Source of the DNA: Agelas oroides
Taxonomy: Eukaryota; Porifera; Demospongiae; Agelasida; Agelasidae
Direction of reading: 5' to 3'
NCBI GenBank assembly: GCA_949130485.1
Contig: OX422197.1
Span: 566,001-630,000 of the forward strand
Length of the DNA stretch: 64,000 nt
Each line of letters begins with the position of its first letter. Within the stretch, counting starts at the first letter, position 1. The notes below the pieces were generated by a model. It did not search any database and was not told the DNA's origin. It saw only the letters and a program-made list of their open reading frames with translations. The position numbers and the translations under genes are program-made. Positions 31,923 through 43,800 of this stretch are shown here, one piece after another.

Positions 31923-34357
31923 TCAACATGTATACTCCATGATGAAGGCTGGCAACACACGGTATGTATTGTACACAATGTACTCATTCTGGCCAGTGAC
32001 ATTGCCCTGAGGTGGGAGGATTAGATATAAACAAATCAATCAATTGATTGTGTTGAGCATTTTAGTACATGCTACCTGATGCCACTCTCAACCTTGTTCC
32101 TAGACTCTTACCTGCATGGGTCCAAGAAGCGGTCACTCCCATAGGTACTGCACCTATAGGAGTGATCACCCCTTGATGGTACTCGCCTAGCTTCCAGTAT
32201 CTGGTGGGAATCGGGCTACTTAATTAGGTGGGGGGTCCAGGTGGCTTCTGTCTATTACATGTTTCAGCTAAGCTACAAGGTTCTGTCCAGCTGGCTGACC
32301 TTGACAGAGTCATATGTCTTGGGCAACCCTGGCTCTTGTTGCTCTCTCATTGGCTCCCTCTGCAGGGAGGGGTTGGTAGTCCCTTGAAGGTACTCCTGAA
32401 TGGGGAGGAAGGTGACAGCATGATTAACTGCATGTAGACTCGTTCCCAGGTCACTTCCATTTGGTCTGGGAATGAGACCAGTGACAAGGTATTTAAAAAA
32501 AAAAACACACACCAATAATGCTGAATCATTTTAGAAACTGCCTTGCTTGTGATCGATTATACCTTGATGTCTCCTAGCAACACATAGCAGGCAAACATTA
32601 GTCTGGGTCTGCCTTGTCCCCAATATTGGTTACACTTGATAGGGTCATCACTGGAGAACGGAGAGAGAAGGAAGAGGGGAAGGGGTTGAAGGAGGAAGAG
32701 GGGAGGAAGAGAAGAAGAGAAAAGGGATGGGTGGAAAGGTAGAACAGAGCTCTGCAATATTTCAAGCAAAATTTGCTTGCCTGAAGTATATCCCACGGCC
32801 GAACCTCCCCTGTCTGCTCAGCCTCTGGTCAAGTCCCTCCTCACAAATCACCTCCTTACTGGCAGATGTAGTGTGGTAGAGCAACATTTCATTGAGATCA
32901 CGCCCTGCTGGACCCTCATCCCTCATTGATTGCCTCTCGAAATGGAAGCGATTCCACAACCTCTGGTTCTGAATCTGCTGCATCTTGGTGACCATGTACC
33001 CAACTCTAGTGAAGGGGGCCGTCACTTGGCTCCACTCTTCAGAGGCTGGAGAGACGTCTATCAAGTGGTATTTTCTCACAGCGTTGGGAGCACAGTTGGG
33101 ACACACAGTCCACCAAGGAGGAGGAAGATTGTCGGTGCTCTGTATTTGGTCAAAAGGTCGTGTTTCATTTTCTTCATTTTGCAGTTGTTTGGCTAGCAGC
33201 TCATCCATGTCAGTATCTGGTTGCTTGTTCCACTCTTGGTTCACACTGAGAGCAACCTCATAATCTCGTGCAAGTTCCAGAGAAGTCAAAGCGTCTCCGA
33301 CACACCTCTCATCATGGGACAGTTCAACTGCTGGTGTGTTGTGCTCCTCCTGCAGATGTTGTGCTAACAAAAGGTCAGAATCCAGCTGCTGATGATCAGC
33401 GTTGCTTGGCAACGCCTGTGGGTGGTCAGGCAATGGCTGTGAATCTAACTCTTGCAACTCCTGAGCTAGCAGGAAATCTGACTCTGTAGAGGGGCAGTCA
33501 GGGTGCTGAGACTGGGCCTCTATATCTTGGAGTTCTTTGGCTAGGATATGGTCAGACGCAATCTGGTCGTCATCGGGGGCAACAGAAGGTGTATCCAACA
33601 CCTGCAGCTGCTTGGCAGACAGGAAATCTGATTGGACAGCGTCAACATGTGTAGGGTCTGAGTGTAGCTCATCAGTGGCTCCACTGTCAAAGGCGACCAT
33701 CTCTTCCTCTCTGCCCTGTGTCTCTATCGCCTCTGGACTAGTGACGGTAGCGCTTCTATTGTGAAAAGTTTCTGGATGCTCTTGGATAGAAGAGGCCACC
33801 TGATCACGTCTGTTTGGAAGGAGAGGAGAGGAGGTAGGAAGACCTCCATCAGCCTGCACTCCATGCATTGGCGGGCAGTCGACCGTAGCTTCCTGCTCAA
33901 CCAGCTGCTGTGCTATCAGCCAATCGAGGGAGGTGTCCGGATGGGTCATGGCTGTCTCACTAAGAGTCATGGCTAGGAGGAGATCTTGAGACTCACGGTC
34001 AAATCTCTCAAATGCCCGCCTCTGCTCCTCAAGCTCAGCCACTGAGAAGTGTAAACCATCTGCTCCTGCAAGTAGGTAAATACTCATATGGCTTCACCCC
34101 TGACACTAGCATGTCTAGATCCCAGATCCTTCTGACCATGGGCTCCAGACTAGTAGCCGCTAGAAATACCCACAAGCCAGACCCAACCAAACCCCAGCGA
34201 GGATCGCTTTCAGTAATCCCTCCTTCCCTGTACATGATACTGACAGCGATCCACGCTAGCTTTGGTTTGCGGGCTGGTTGTACCAGGAGTCACACTGAGC
34301 TTCTCCCTTATTGGCAGTGACACTAACTAGCTATGTACCATCAGACGAGTCCTCCAT
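31923..34357 (-). CDS. PARP-type ADP-ribosyltransferase with MIU/UIM-like motif array
   Basis: Five exons (34357-34339, 34065-32781, 32650-32563, 32395-32300 and 32006-31923) encode 523 residues. Exon 1 is a 19-nt exon (MEDSSD plus one base). Residues about 35-310 carry eight Asp-anchored motifs: DLLLAMTLSET, DWLIAQQLVEQE, DFLSAKQLQVLD, DHILAKELQDIE, DFLLAQELQELD, DLLLAQHLQEEH, DYEVALSVNQE and DELLAKQLQNEE. They match the pattern of MIU (inverted UIM) or UIM ubiquitin-binding helices. The PARP catalytic domain begins near PPPWWTVCPNCAP and has LLYHTTSASK, GRGIYF and EYIVYNTYRVLPAF. It is close to the adjacent PARP gene: the last three exons are 88, 96 and 84 nt in both. The intron after exon 2 is GC-AG. 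A ubiquitin-directed ADP-ribosyltransferase is the natural inference. No MABP domain is present. Confidence 0.87.
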
Positions 34358-34517
34358 GTTCTATCGTGCGCGCGTAGCAAGGGGCTGCGGCAGGAAGCGT
34401 GCCACCGATGCATAATCACTGTCAGACTCAGCCCCGCCCCCCTCCATATTGTAACCAGAACAGAATTATCCGGATATGAACGGTATAAAAATTGTACAAA
34501 TACATCATCATCCTCTG

Positions 34518-37491
34518 CTACTGAGCTTTTGTCCTCATCCGTTTCCTGGAAAAGAGCGAAACAACACAGGAATATCATCATCATATAAAACCATTCAGTT
34601 TCCTCCACACTGAAAGCAATTGGTGCTGGGGAACAGAAAGGGTCTGGCTCACAAGACTAGGTTGACAAGGATAAAAAAAATAGCACAAAAGACTTCATCA
34701 GCTATTGGCTGGCACGACTGAGACGAGTCAGATGTCGATACTCCTGGTTATTTCAGCTCATGACAGTAGCTTAGCAGCCTCGTTCCCAGGCCGTGTGGGA
34801 GACCTTGGAACGAGGCTAGTAGTTTATCAGCAAAGCGGCTGATGAAGGCTCTTGAGTCAAAAGTTTTGTAACAAATGCGACACAATGTAATCAGTCTCAC
34901 TCCCAGGTGGTCTGGGAATGAGACAAAAGTCTATGCAGTCACCTGGTCTCCTGTCGCACTGAGGTGAACTCGTACCACATGTAGTTTGGGATTTCTGAAA
35001 AGTCCTTTAGCAAAAGTATCTCAGAAATAGACCTGCCAAGGAGCGTCAAGTTCTGTCACAATGGTATAGCTGAGGAACAATTAGCTTCATTCCCAGGCAA
35101 CAGGACTGGAAATGAGCCTATCTACCAACAGGCATACATAGCTTCATCCCACCTCCAGTTTTTGGTGCACAATTCACCAAGACTTTTCTCTTCTCCTTTT
35201 GCCTACCGTAAATTGCTCAAAAACTGGAGGCAGCACAGGGAAAGGCAAATTGAATGAGGCTTGTGACTAGCAAAGTGTTGGCTCTTGAAAACATGGGCAC
35301 ATCTAATCATTTGTGATAATGCACATGGACTCATTAGTTGCAAAGTTCCAGAAGAAAATAAATTGTGATGGTCTCCTCAGATACTTACCAATAGTAGATG
35401 TAAGGAAAATAGGGAGCAAGGACGAGCTGTAGTCAGAAGAAAGAGTGCAGTTCATCAAACATGGACGTTGACAAACCTGCTGCTTTAGTTGAACTTCCTA
35501 CCTGCACCAGGGCAAACCACACAGCACCAAGGAACAAACCTATCACGATTCCGTACAGAATTTGCTCCATGGTATGGTAGCCAAGATATATCCTGCAAGG
35601 GAATATCGCAGAGAACTGTTACCAGCCAAGGTTGGGTTGCTAAGCAACAGTCAACTACCAGTCCAATTCTACACTATAGCAATAAATCATTCCGGATTTG
35701 TCCCGCAGATTTGGGACAAAATCTAGAGGAGAAAGCCTGGGTTCGAGGCTAGTAAAATCTTGCCTGCTGACAGAGACAAAGATGGCAGCCGCTATTGCAA
35801 TGACAGCCGTGAGGCTCTTCCACACATAGTCCCGGATACCATTGGACAGTATTACCCTGTGGGTGTCAGAATAAACACACCTAGTCATGGTGTACAGACA
35901 TGAAGGAGGTGTTACACAATGCAGCTGTTACAGTACACGTAACCTCATTCCCAGACCATGGGACAAACTCTAAGGGGAGGCCTGGGAATGAGGTTACAAT
36001 ATTCATCTTGCTCATTAACGAATATGGCCGAGGATTGAGACTACTAAAACATAGTGTCTCTTGAACTATACTAAAAATAAAAATGACATCATTATGTGCA
36101 GCGTTCACAGTAAACCTCAGGTTCGGAGACCCGGTACCTTAGCTCATTTCCCATAAGAACTCAAGAGGCTGGATACAAAGCTAAGGTTTGTTCGTACTCG
36201 TCCCAACAAGCGTCCTTCCCAGGCCTTCCCCCTACAAACGACAAAAGCTGGGTGGGAGCTGGGAATGAGGCTACACCCAAGCTCTTACCTTATGAATATA
36301 AACAGAGTGAAATAGGTTGCAAAACAAGCCATAAACTGGGCATGGCTTGAGGGCATTCCGTACTCCACAAACAGAGAATGTGTGTACACGTCTGCAGAGG
36401 AAAGAGAAAATCATCAATGCCTCCTGTACCACAGCAATATGGTCACACTCACCATTTGACGGTCTGGGCTGCTTAAAAATGTGCTTTAGAACAAAGTTAC
36501 AGCCTTCGTTCAAAACCATACCAGTACAAAAGCAGATCTGAAGGAGAGGAAGGCATACCGTATAAAGAACCTATGCCTATAGCTTGATACAGAACAAATA
36601 CCGAGTACCACGGTCAGATAAGTTTAGTTAAGATACTAACAGCAGGCCCGGAGCGAGGCTAACCCTCCTCCCAACTGGCAAGAGTGAAACATGCATCTTA
36701 AGAGCCTGAACCCTGATTTTTCAAACGGGCCTGGGAAGAAGGTCAGGAGGGGGATATAAAGGTCATGTTACGTCATTTTAAATACCTGACTTCTTTGAGA
36801 GAGTGGGTATAGACTGTAGCCTTGTTCCCAGGCCTCCGCTGTTTTTTTTACTCTTCATTTTGTGTTTATTATATTGTACGCAAACTAAAGAACATAAAAC
36901 GGGGGGAACTGAGAACGTTGAACATTAGATATTGTAAGTTTCAGGCTGGATGCAAACTTTTAATAACCACTCAGTTTTGTGGTTTGCATTGGTCGATTCA
37001 AATCATCAGTTTTACTGCACAAACAAACAACGATTTGCAAAGTTTACGATTGCAAAGTTCATTGTGTTTAAAGAATTTGGTGTAATTGGTACTGGAGCTC
37101 ACAGTGTGCAGGTCTCTCCTGAAAAGGATGAGCGTCACAAACCCCACCATTATGAAAATGGGCAGCAGGCTACACCAGGCCAGGAGCATACCCAGGTAGT
37201 CACCTGTACTTCAGTGGGGGCAGAAAATACAAAGTATTACAATCTCATGATCTCCATTTGTGTACAATAGGAATCAGAGAGGAGAAAGTCACGTTAAAAG
37301 TTCAAATTATAGGCTCCACCCTTTGCGGAATTTCCTTCAAATCCTTTTTTTCTGCCCACAACCAGAGGCCAAAGACTCTCCTATGACCTACCTTCGGTAT
37401 ACTGCACGTGTGTTAGAGTAATGGGCACTCTGGCTGCAGCTTCTGTTCCCTCTACAGCCGCTTCTACATCTCCTTCCATCCCAGTCGCCAT
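34518..37491 (-). CDS. DOLPP1: Dolichyldiphosphatase 1
   Basis: Nine exons (37491-37392, 37203-37103, 36537-36453, 36391-36289, 35856-35764, 35592-35502, 35436-35399, 35032-34943 and 34545-34518) encode 242 residues (human 238). The family signatures are [49 protein letters not shown] (KX6RP motif), [10 protein letters not shown] (PSGH-type) and [16 protein letters not shown] (SRX5HX3D-like, with Glu at the last position). About four membrane helices are visible. The enzyme hydrolyses dolichyl diphosphate on the lumenal side of the ER so that dolichol carrier is recycled for N-glycosylation. The intron between 35763 and 35593 has a GC donor. The gene ends 160 bp upstream of the motif-array PARP gene and has a divergent partner at 37782. 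Confidence 0.95.
34778..34820. repeat. Foldback element, CTCGTTCCCAGG family
   Basis: GCCTCGTTCCCAGG and CCTTGGAACGAGGCTA are inverted across a short loop, in a DOLPP1 intron. Confidence 0.85.
35941..35996. repeat. Foldback element, CTCATTCCCAGACC family
   Basis: ACCTCATTCCCAGACC and GGCCTGGGAATGAGGT are inverted around a loop of about 24 bp, in a DOLPP1 intron. Further single or imperfect copies lie at 34892-34924, 35083-35120, 36207-36272 and 36640-36745. Confidence 0.85.
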
Positions 37492-37781
37492 TTTCCACGT
37501 GATACTGCGCATGCGTGACGAGTGCTGCAAGGTGGGGGCTGCAAAGTGGGGGCGGGGCACGCAGCTTGCTGGAATAAAATTCATCACAGCACCCGAAAGA
37601 TCTAACGGTTTGCCACCGTCTATCAGCTGTATTCTTGAAGCATCGAGTTGAACGGACGTGTAGACACCACTGTAAGGCTGTAAGTTGAACGCCAAGTTCA
37701 GGTCGCAGCTCCACCCACAGTAATCTCGCAAGCCACGAGATCCTCCCCCCTCCCCCTGCGTCTGGCCACACACAGCACCAG
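37492..37781. promoter_or_regulatory. Divergent promoter region, DOLPP1 / unknown gene
   Basis: These 290 bp separate outward-facing starts at 37491 (minus) and 37782 (plus). The region includes GGGGGCGGGGC (GC-box-like, near 37547). Confidence 0.5.
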
Positions 37782-39904
37782 ATGGACGATCCAGAGCAAA
37801 AAGACAGACCTCAAACAGCTAAAGAAGGTATTTGGCGCAAATTTGTCTATTAGGCTGGTTGTGTACATCCACAAGTGACACAAAATTAAAAACCTCATTG
37901 ATTGATTGACGTCGATTTTATTAGAATTTTGGGAGGATTGCTCTGTATAACTGCAGCCCCCCCCCCCCCCCCCCCCCCCCCCCACGCACACACACACATG
38001 CAGGATCATGTTCTTCAGCTCTCAAGACAAGTCACAAGAAGAAGGCTCCCAGGAGTGCAGCGTTGGTGTCAGCTGTACCTCCCATGGAACAAGGCAACAA
38101 GTTTAAGAGAAGGACAACTGCTTCAGCTACCTCTCAAAGGGTTCCCGTCTCCCCTCCTGTAAGCATGCCAGTACTACTAGAATCACAGGGCATAATGAAT
38201 CCTACATCTTGAATTACGAAAATGCTATACAGTAGAGCATTTATTTCTAATGCAACTCATCCTTGAGTCTCATAATTAACCAATGATTCATATTTCTATA
38301 TCATGTGACTAGGTGCGCTATTGTTGATTTTTCAACTTTGCCGACTTACTTTTTTGGTACGTATCAGGTCTGCGGTGTCCACCCAGGCAGGGTACTGGAG
38401 TTGAGAACTAACCTTGCTCTCATGAGAGCTAAGGCCATTCTTGAGCAGCAGCAGCAGCAACGAGAAGATGATGAAGAGGAAGATCAGAAGACGAGGGGAC
38501 GACTCAAAAGTGCAAGGTGCGTGAGAATAAGATTACAGTTTTCTAGCTCTTACTAGTTTGTCAAATCTTCAGGTTGCAGCCTCTGGGGATGGTGAGTGGC
38601 CACACAATCACGGCAGATGAATGTCTTGGAGTTGTACCAGGTATGACACTTGTTTTTTAAACTATCCATTAATGCAGGGGTGAAGATATAGGGGGGGCAG
38701 GGGGGGCTTAGGCCCTCCCACTTTTCACCCTCCGCCTCTGTAACATAAATGTGAGGGTACGTTTCTAGTTATACCAATAGATATCCTCATTCCCATGTGC
38801 AAAAAGCAAGGAAAAGGTGGTCTGGGAATGTGGCTAAACAATATGAGTTGTAGAAGGCAGTGTCTGTCCTACATTGGCTCTCTCCCTCCCTTTGCAGTGT
38901 GTTCCAGGGGAAGCAAGCAGTACAACCGGCAGAGACCAAGGTCTTCCACTACTCCTGGGGTGCACTTTGACCTCCCTGGCCCGGAATCTCCTGAGGAGGG
39001 GAGGGTGAGAGTGGGGAGGAAGGTGAAGCCAAAGAGAAGAAGCTATTCGGCAGTGTCAGCTCGCTCTGTTGACACTCACCAACTCCTCAAGTTTCTGTCA
39101 GTGTCTAGGCAGACTGGACTGGTGCCCCAGAAGTCCATCAGCTTGGAGAATTGTGTGGAAGCAGCTCTTTCAAATCCCAGCAAACAGGAACCATCGCCTA
39201 GTGACAGAGTAAGGACTTTACTGCCTCCTGTCATCCAAGATGATGTAGTCGGGATGAAAATTGAAGTGAAAGGATTGCGGAGAATGTCAGAAGATAGTCC
39301 TACCCCTAGACAACCGTCTGAACCTCAAGAAGCCTCAGAAGCCTCAACTAAATTGCCTCCTATCACAGCTTCTCCTTCCGCAACAAAGAAAGAAAGTCCT
39401 TCTACTTCCAAATTGGACACACTGAACCAACCATGTTCAGCAAACTCAGCCGCACCATCTTCAAACAATACGCAACCCCCTGTTACCACCTCCAATACTG
39501 AAACAAAACTGCACACTGCTAACACCAGCACGAGTCCAAGAAAGGTCACCATTGTCTCCATAGGTGAGGCAGAGGTTGTGGAGGAGAGACAGAAAAGTAG
39601 CAAGCCCCACAAACATAAGAGACATCCTAGCAGTAGCCAAACTGGTCGACTTAGCCTGGGGTGGAGCCCCACGAGACCCATTGAGCCCCTCAAGGGAAAC
39701 TCTTTGCCCATACCCCACCCTAATACAAGAACATGGAATTATTCCACTAGTAAGTCATCTACAAGAGCTAAGAATGAAGGGGAGACAGGTGGACAAAGCG
39801 GTGCAGAACGGAGTGAGATGGAGAGGGTACTGTCACCCAATAATATGTTAATTGTTGATGTTAACGAATTTCTGTCTGATGATGTCCTAGATGCAACACA
39901 GTAG
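37782..39904 (+). CDS. Unrecognised Ser/Thr/Pro-rich protein
   Basis: Five exons (37782-37827, 38004-38158, 38368-38516, 38573-38640 and 38898-39904) join in phase to encode 474 residues. I do not recognise the family. The N-terminal third is basic (HKKKAPR, FKRRTTAS) and includes a helix-like LELRTNLALMRAKAILEQ leading into a short Gln run and an acidic stretch. The C-terminal exon is rich in Ser, Thr, Pro and Lys, contains SYSAVSARSVDTHQLLKFLS and KVTIVSIGEAEVVEERQ, and ends NMLIVDVNEFLSDDVLDATQ. No membrane segment, signal peptide or enzymatic motif is visible, so a mostly disordered nuclear or cytoskeletal protein is possible. The exon chain is supported by splice sites and by phase agreement at all four junctions; exon 4 must run past an early GTGAGT to keep phase. 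A (C)n run of about 24 bp precedes exon 2. Confidence 0.7.
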
Positions 39905-40234
39905 CCTTTGTGTCACAGGAAATTATATGTCCTCTTATTTCAAGCATACGTCTGTTGTTTTATTGAAACTTGCAACAAGCAAAGCAGGAAGCAAAAAGGC
40001 AAGACTATCAACTGTTCACCTAATTACCAAGGCAACCAAGACAGCTGCGCACACCAAGGTCACCTTATACTCAGAATTACCATAAATATTATTTTTAATT
40101 TAAGGGTTAAAAAAACTGGTGAACGAGATATACTGCCAAAGACCAAGAGTGCATGATAATGTCATTTTTATAGCAAAGGCTGCAATAAAATGACATCATG
40201 TGCTCTTGCAAAGACATAATACACACAACTAGTC
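39905..40234. other. Convergent intergenic region
   Basis: These 330 bp lie between the stops of the unrecognised plus-strand gene and TAF13. They contain an AATAAA at 40184-40189 that could end the plus-strand transcript. A foldback element occupies 40142-40208. Confidence 0.6.
40142..40208. repeat. Foldback element with CCAAGAGTGCAT-type ends
   Basis: CAAGAGTGCATGATAATGTC and its imperfect inverse GACATCATGTGCTCTTG enclose a short centre. The end sequence matches the terminus of the larger element at 23493-23742 and a fragment at 25588-25624. Confidence 0.8.
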
Positions 40235-40732
40235 TCATGTCTCAATGCCTGTCTCCTCAAAAGCCTTTCTGGCTTTCTTGAGTTCTTCGTTCATCATAAG
40301 CAGTTCCTTCACTCGTCTGTACTTCTTGGGGTCCTTCCGAATCAGGAAAATGATGTCATTTACGTGGACTTTTCCACTCTTTCCAACCTCCATTGCCTTG
40401 AATGTCATCTCAGTTACAAAGTCCATCACTAAGTCCTCCACCAAGTCGACAGTTTCTGAATATGGGTTAGGGTCATCTCCAAATCCATGCATCATGAAAC
40501 GCAACTCCCTGTGAAACATTCGCTTTCTTTTAGCAGAATTGGCACTTTCAGTAACAGTAATGGAGGGTGTGAGTGAGTTTGTGTCTGGAGTGGAAGAGGA
40601 GAGGAGAGATGTTCCCGGGAAGGAGCTACCAGGCGTGGGATACGGGAGTCTGAGGGAAGAGGACGGAATGGCGCCAGGATGCTGGTTTCCACTGACATTT
40701 GCACCACTGCTACTGCTGTTTTGGGTAGCCAT
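40235..40732 (-). CDS. TAF13: TAF13, TFIID subunit 13 (intronless)
   Basis: A single exon encodes 165 residues from the ATG at 40732; an in-frame ATG at 40783 would add 17 residues. The first 60 residues are Ser/Pro/Thr-rich. The C-terminal 100 residues form the TAF13 histone fold: KRKRMFHRELRFMMHGFGDD, ETVDLVEDLVMDFVTEM, KVHVNDIIFLIRKDPKKYRR and LLMMNEELKKARKAFEETG, colinear with the human protein (124 residues). TAF13 pairs with TAF11 in the TFIID complex at RNA polymerase II promoters. The start is set at 40732 because upstream residues have a different, Cys-rich character and the first exon of the divergent neighbour begins only 137 bp away. Confidence 0.95.
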   Translation of the reverse strand: MATQNSSSSGANVSGNQHPGAIPSSSLRLPYPTPGSSFPGTSLLSSSTPDTNSLTPSITVTESANSAKRKRMFHRELRFMMHGFGDDPNPYSETVDLVEDLVMDFVTEMTFKAMEVGKSGKVHVNDIIFLIRKDPKKYRRVKELLMMNEELKKARKAFEETGIET

Positions 40733-40869
40733 GACTGAAGGACAGGCCAGCTGTAGACAGACACCACCAGAACAACAGGACAACCTTCCCTAAATAATGC
40801 CCACCATTCTGACGTCATCAATCGACTTTGAACTGCTGTCTTAGCGCCTTAGCAGCAAACTGTGCAGCC
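40733..40869. promoter_or_regulatory. Divergent promoter region, TAF13 / CDK5RAP2-like
   Basis: Only 137 bp separate start codons at 40732 (minus) and 40870 (plus). It contains CTGACGTCATCAATCG, a CRE-like TGACGTCA at about 40811-40818. Confidence 0.55.
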
Positions 40870-43800
40870 ATGACCTCCGTAACCGAAGAACCATCGCTTC
40901 CGTTGGACCTGGATGGGACGTAAGTGGACGAGGGGGTACAGATGATTTCAACTCGTCAAAATAAAACTCTGTTCTAGTTTATATAGACGTAGCTAGCATG
41001 CGAAATGTGTCAAAATTTATAAAGCTATAGTAGCTTGCAACGTTTTAGTTTTTCGCGTGGCTACATGTGCTAAAAAACCAGATCACATTGGTGGATGCAT
41101 CAAGCCTGGATGCCATAGTGGACAAACCCTCATAGTGGCGGTACCATGTGATAGATCACGTCTGCGTACCTAGTAAACAGTTTGGTTTTCAAATTACACT
41201 CTTATTTTCAGTACATTTATTTCCTTTTAAGGAAACATAAGTTTGTAGTTTTATTGGGTAAAATAACGAAGAATCATTTCTAAGATAGCAGTTAACCACA
41301 CAGCCTGTATATACCCCCTTCCCTGCACACCTCTCCCCCCTACCCCCTCCCCCACATTCTCCTCTCACCCCCGCCCACCTGCAGGTCCAATCAACTCTCC
41401 AACTCCTTACCATTCGGCCACCACGACTCCATGTCACAAGATATCACCTCCTCCATCTCCAGTGAACTGGAACAGCCAGGTACCGCGTCAACAGTATCAC
41501 ACAGTGTATGTGTGTGTTTGTCCTGTGTGCGTGTGTGCATAAGAACAGTGTATGTGGTGCAGTGTGTGTGTACATGTTGTGTGTGCATACAAATGCTCTT
41601 TCTGTATCATTACTAGTGATATTTCTTGTCAGGCACATTTAGAAACCTGACTAGCGCAGGGCGAGTGTCACCCCATCGCATCAGAACCATGAAGGACCAG
41701 GAAATGGTGAGTCCAAGCTGCCCCCTCCCTCCCCCTTCCTCCCCCTTCCTCCTCACATTCTTTTCCCCTTGTCCTCCCTCTCTTTCTCCCCCCTAGCAAC
41801 TCTCTGACCTCAAGAAAGAGAACTTTGGTCTGAAACTACGTATCTACCACCTGGAAGAGGCTCTCCGGAAACAGTGGGGGGATGACAGTGAAGGCTGGCG
41901 GCTGGTACATGTGCATGTCCCACTCTCATAATGTTTGACAATACTGACCACTTCTGTGAAGAGTGCCAAGTAGAACCCCACAACTGCGGACTCCTCTGGG
42001 AGAAAAAAAAATCATTTTAGAGCAGAATACCTTAACTTTCTTGATCAACTGACCCACCCTTAATTCCTGGATGTCCTTTAAAGTTTCCGTTGTGTTGTCA
42101 AGTGTCGACTGAGTGTTGACTTTGTGTGATTTCTCTCACACAAAGTCGACACTTGATTTGTGTGATTTCTCTCACACAGAACATTGAGCTGCAGGTGCAA
42201 CTGGAGAACATGAAAAAGGAGTTGGCTGAAAAAGACTCCTTGCTCATGCAAGCCAAGTACGTCTTTTTGTGATAAGCCTTTATGGGATGCGAAAAGATGT
42301 GCTTTTGTTGCTGGTGCATAATTTGAATGCCTTTGTTATTGTTGTTGGCATATTTCTGAATGTAGGTCGGCCATTGATAGCATGGCTGCCCAACATGCAG
42401 CACACATCAGACAGGTTGGTGCGTGATACCACTGGGGACTTGTCCGTGGCAGACAAAATTAGTACATGTAGCTTGTGTGTATAACTGGGTGGGTGAGGTG
42501 TGTTATGGTGCTGGGGTTTGAAGGTGGTCTGTTTGTCTTGTGTGACAGATGCAGCGTTCTGCTCAGTCTTCACAAACTGAGGAGCTGAGAGACTTGGAGG
42601 AGAGGCTGGCAGAGAAGGAGGCAGTGAGTAGACATTTTGTGATTCATTACAGACTGTGGTTATTTTGGTTGGTCGATTGATTGATCGCTGATCATCTGAC
42701 CATTCCTTCTGTGTGGTTGTGTAGGAGCTGGGGGAGGCTCTGAAAGAGGCTGAAGAGGCCAACGAGAGACTAGTAAGTTGGAGCAACTCACACGAGAGAG
42801 AAGGGTGACATCATCTTACTCTTTGTTTCACAGGAAGAGCTCCAAGCTGCCAACGATAGATTGGGCTCAGAGCTCAGGGACAAGGTAGGGATACAATGGA
42901 GGCTTGCAGGGAAGTTTCTCCCTCTGTGAGCTGCTAGCTTCATTCACGTGGGTTCATGCTGCTCCGTCTCTTTCCTCAGGATGATGATTTGGGGAGACTT
43001 GAGGGGTGAGTAAATTAACAGTGTCTTTAAAACATTGTTGGATGTCTGTATAACTAAAAGCGGGCACACAAATGATCAGCAGGATGGTTCTGGTTATGGT
43101 ACATGCTGTGCAATTTCTAGTAACCCTCTGTTTGTATCTCACCAACTCTTGGTTCAGCTGTTTTGTCTGGTTGTCACAGGGACGTGGGAGCCTTGAAGCA
43201 GGCGTTGGCAGAGAAAGACACTGCGGCTATGGTATGTGATGTGATTGTGTGATATCTTGAGGTGTGTGTGGCAGTCTATTGAAACTCTAGCTGCGTTGCT
43301 CACTCACACCCAGGCACTACCTCCAGTGAGAGGCCTGCACAGTGCAGCAGTGCAAACGACAGAACCGTTGGCAGCTAAGGTAGGATGGAGTATGCACTCC
43401 GTCACAACACTTTTATGATGTTCATCTTCCACCACCTCTCCTCCCACCTCTCCCATTTTCTCCCCTTCCTTCACTCTCTCTTTTCCGTCACCCCCCTCCC
43501 TCTCTCCCCTTCCTTCCCTCTCCTCCAGCTGGACAGTGCACAAGCACAACTGGAAGCCGCACAGGTGGAACTCCAGGACAAAGACAGAGCTGTTGTGGTA
43601 CAGAGTAATGTAAACATCTTTAGTAACAAATCTTTTGCTGGAATTCATAAATGTAAACACGGACTTAATTCCCTCTCTTTCTACCGCTCCCTTCCCACAG
43701 GAGCTGCAAGTTAGTGCGAGGGAGAAGGACAAACATATTAAGGAGCTGGAACTAGAGCTACTGACGTCCAGCCAGAAGCTGGCTGCCGGGGCTAACGACC

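Noticed and set aside
38573-38599. Short exon 4 ending at the GTGAGT after GGGATG in the unknown gene
   Set aside because: It would leave phase 0, while exon 5 needs phase 1; the longer exon ending at 38640 fits.
40733-40783. Upstream ATG for TAF13
   Set aside because: The extra 17 residues (MSCCSGG start) have no family counterpart and would leave only 86 bp to the divergent start codon.
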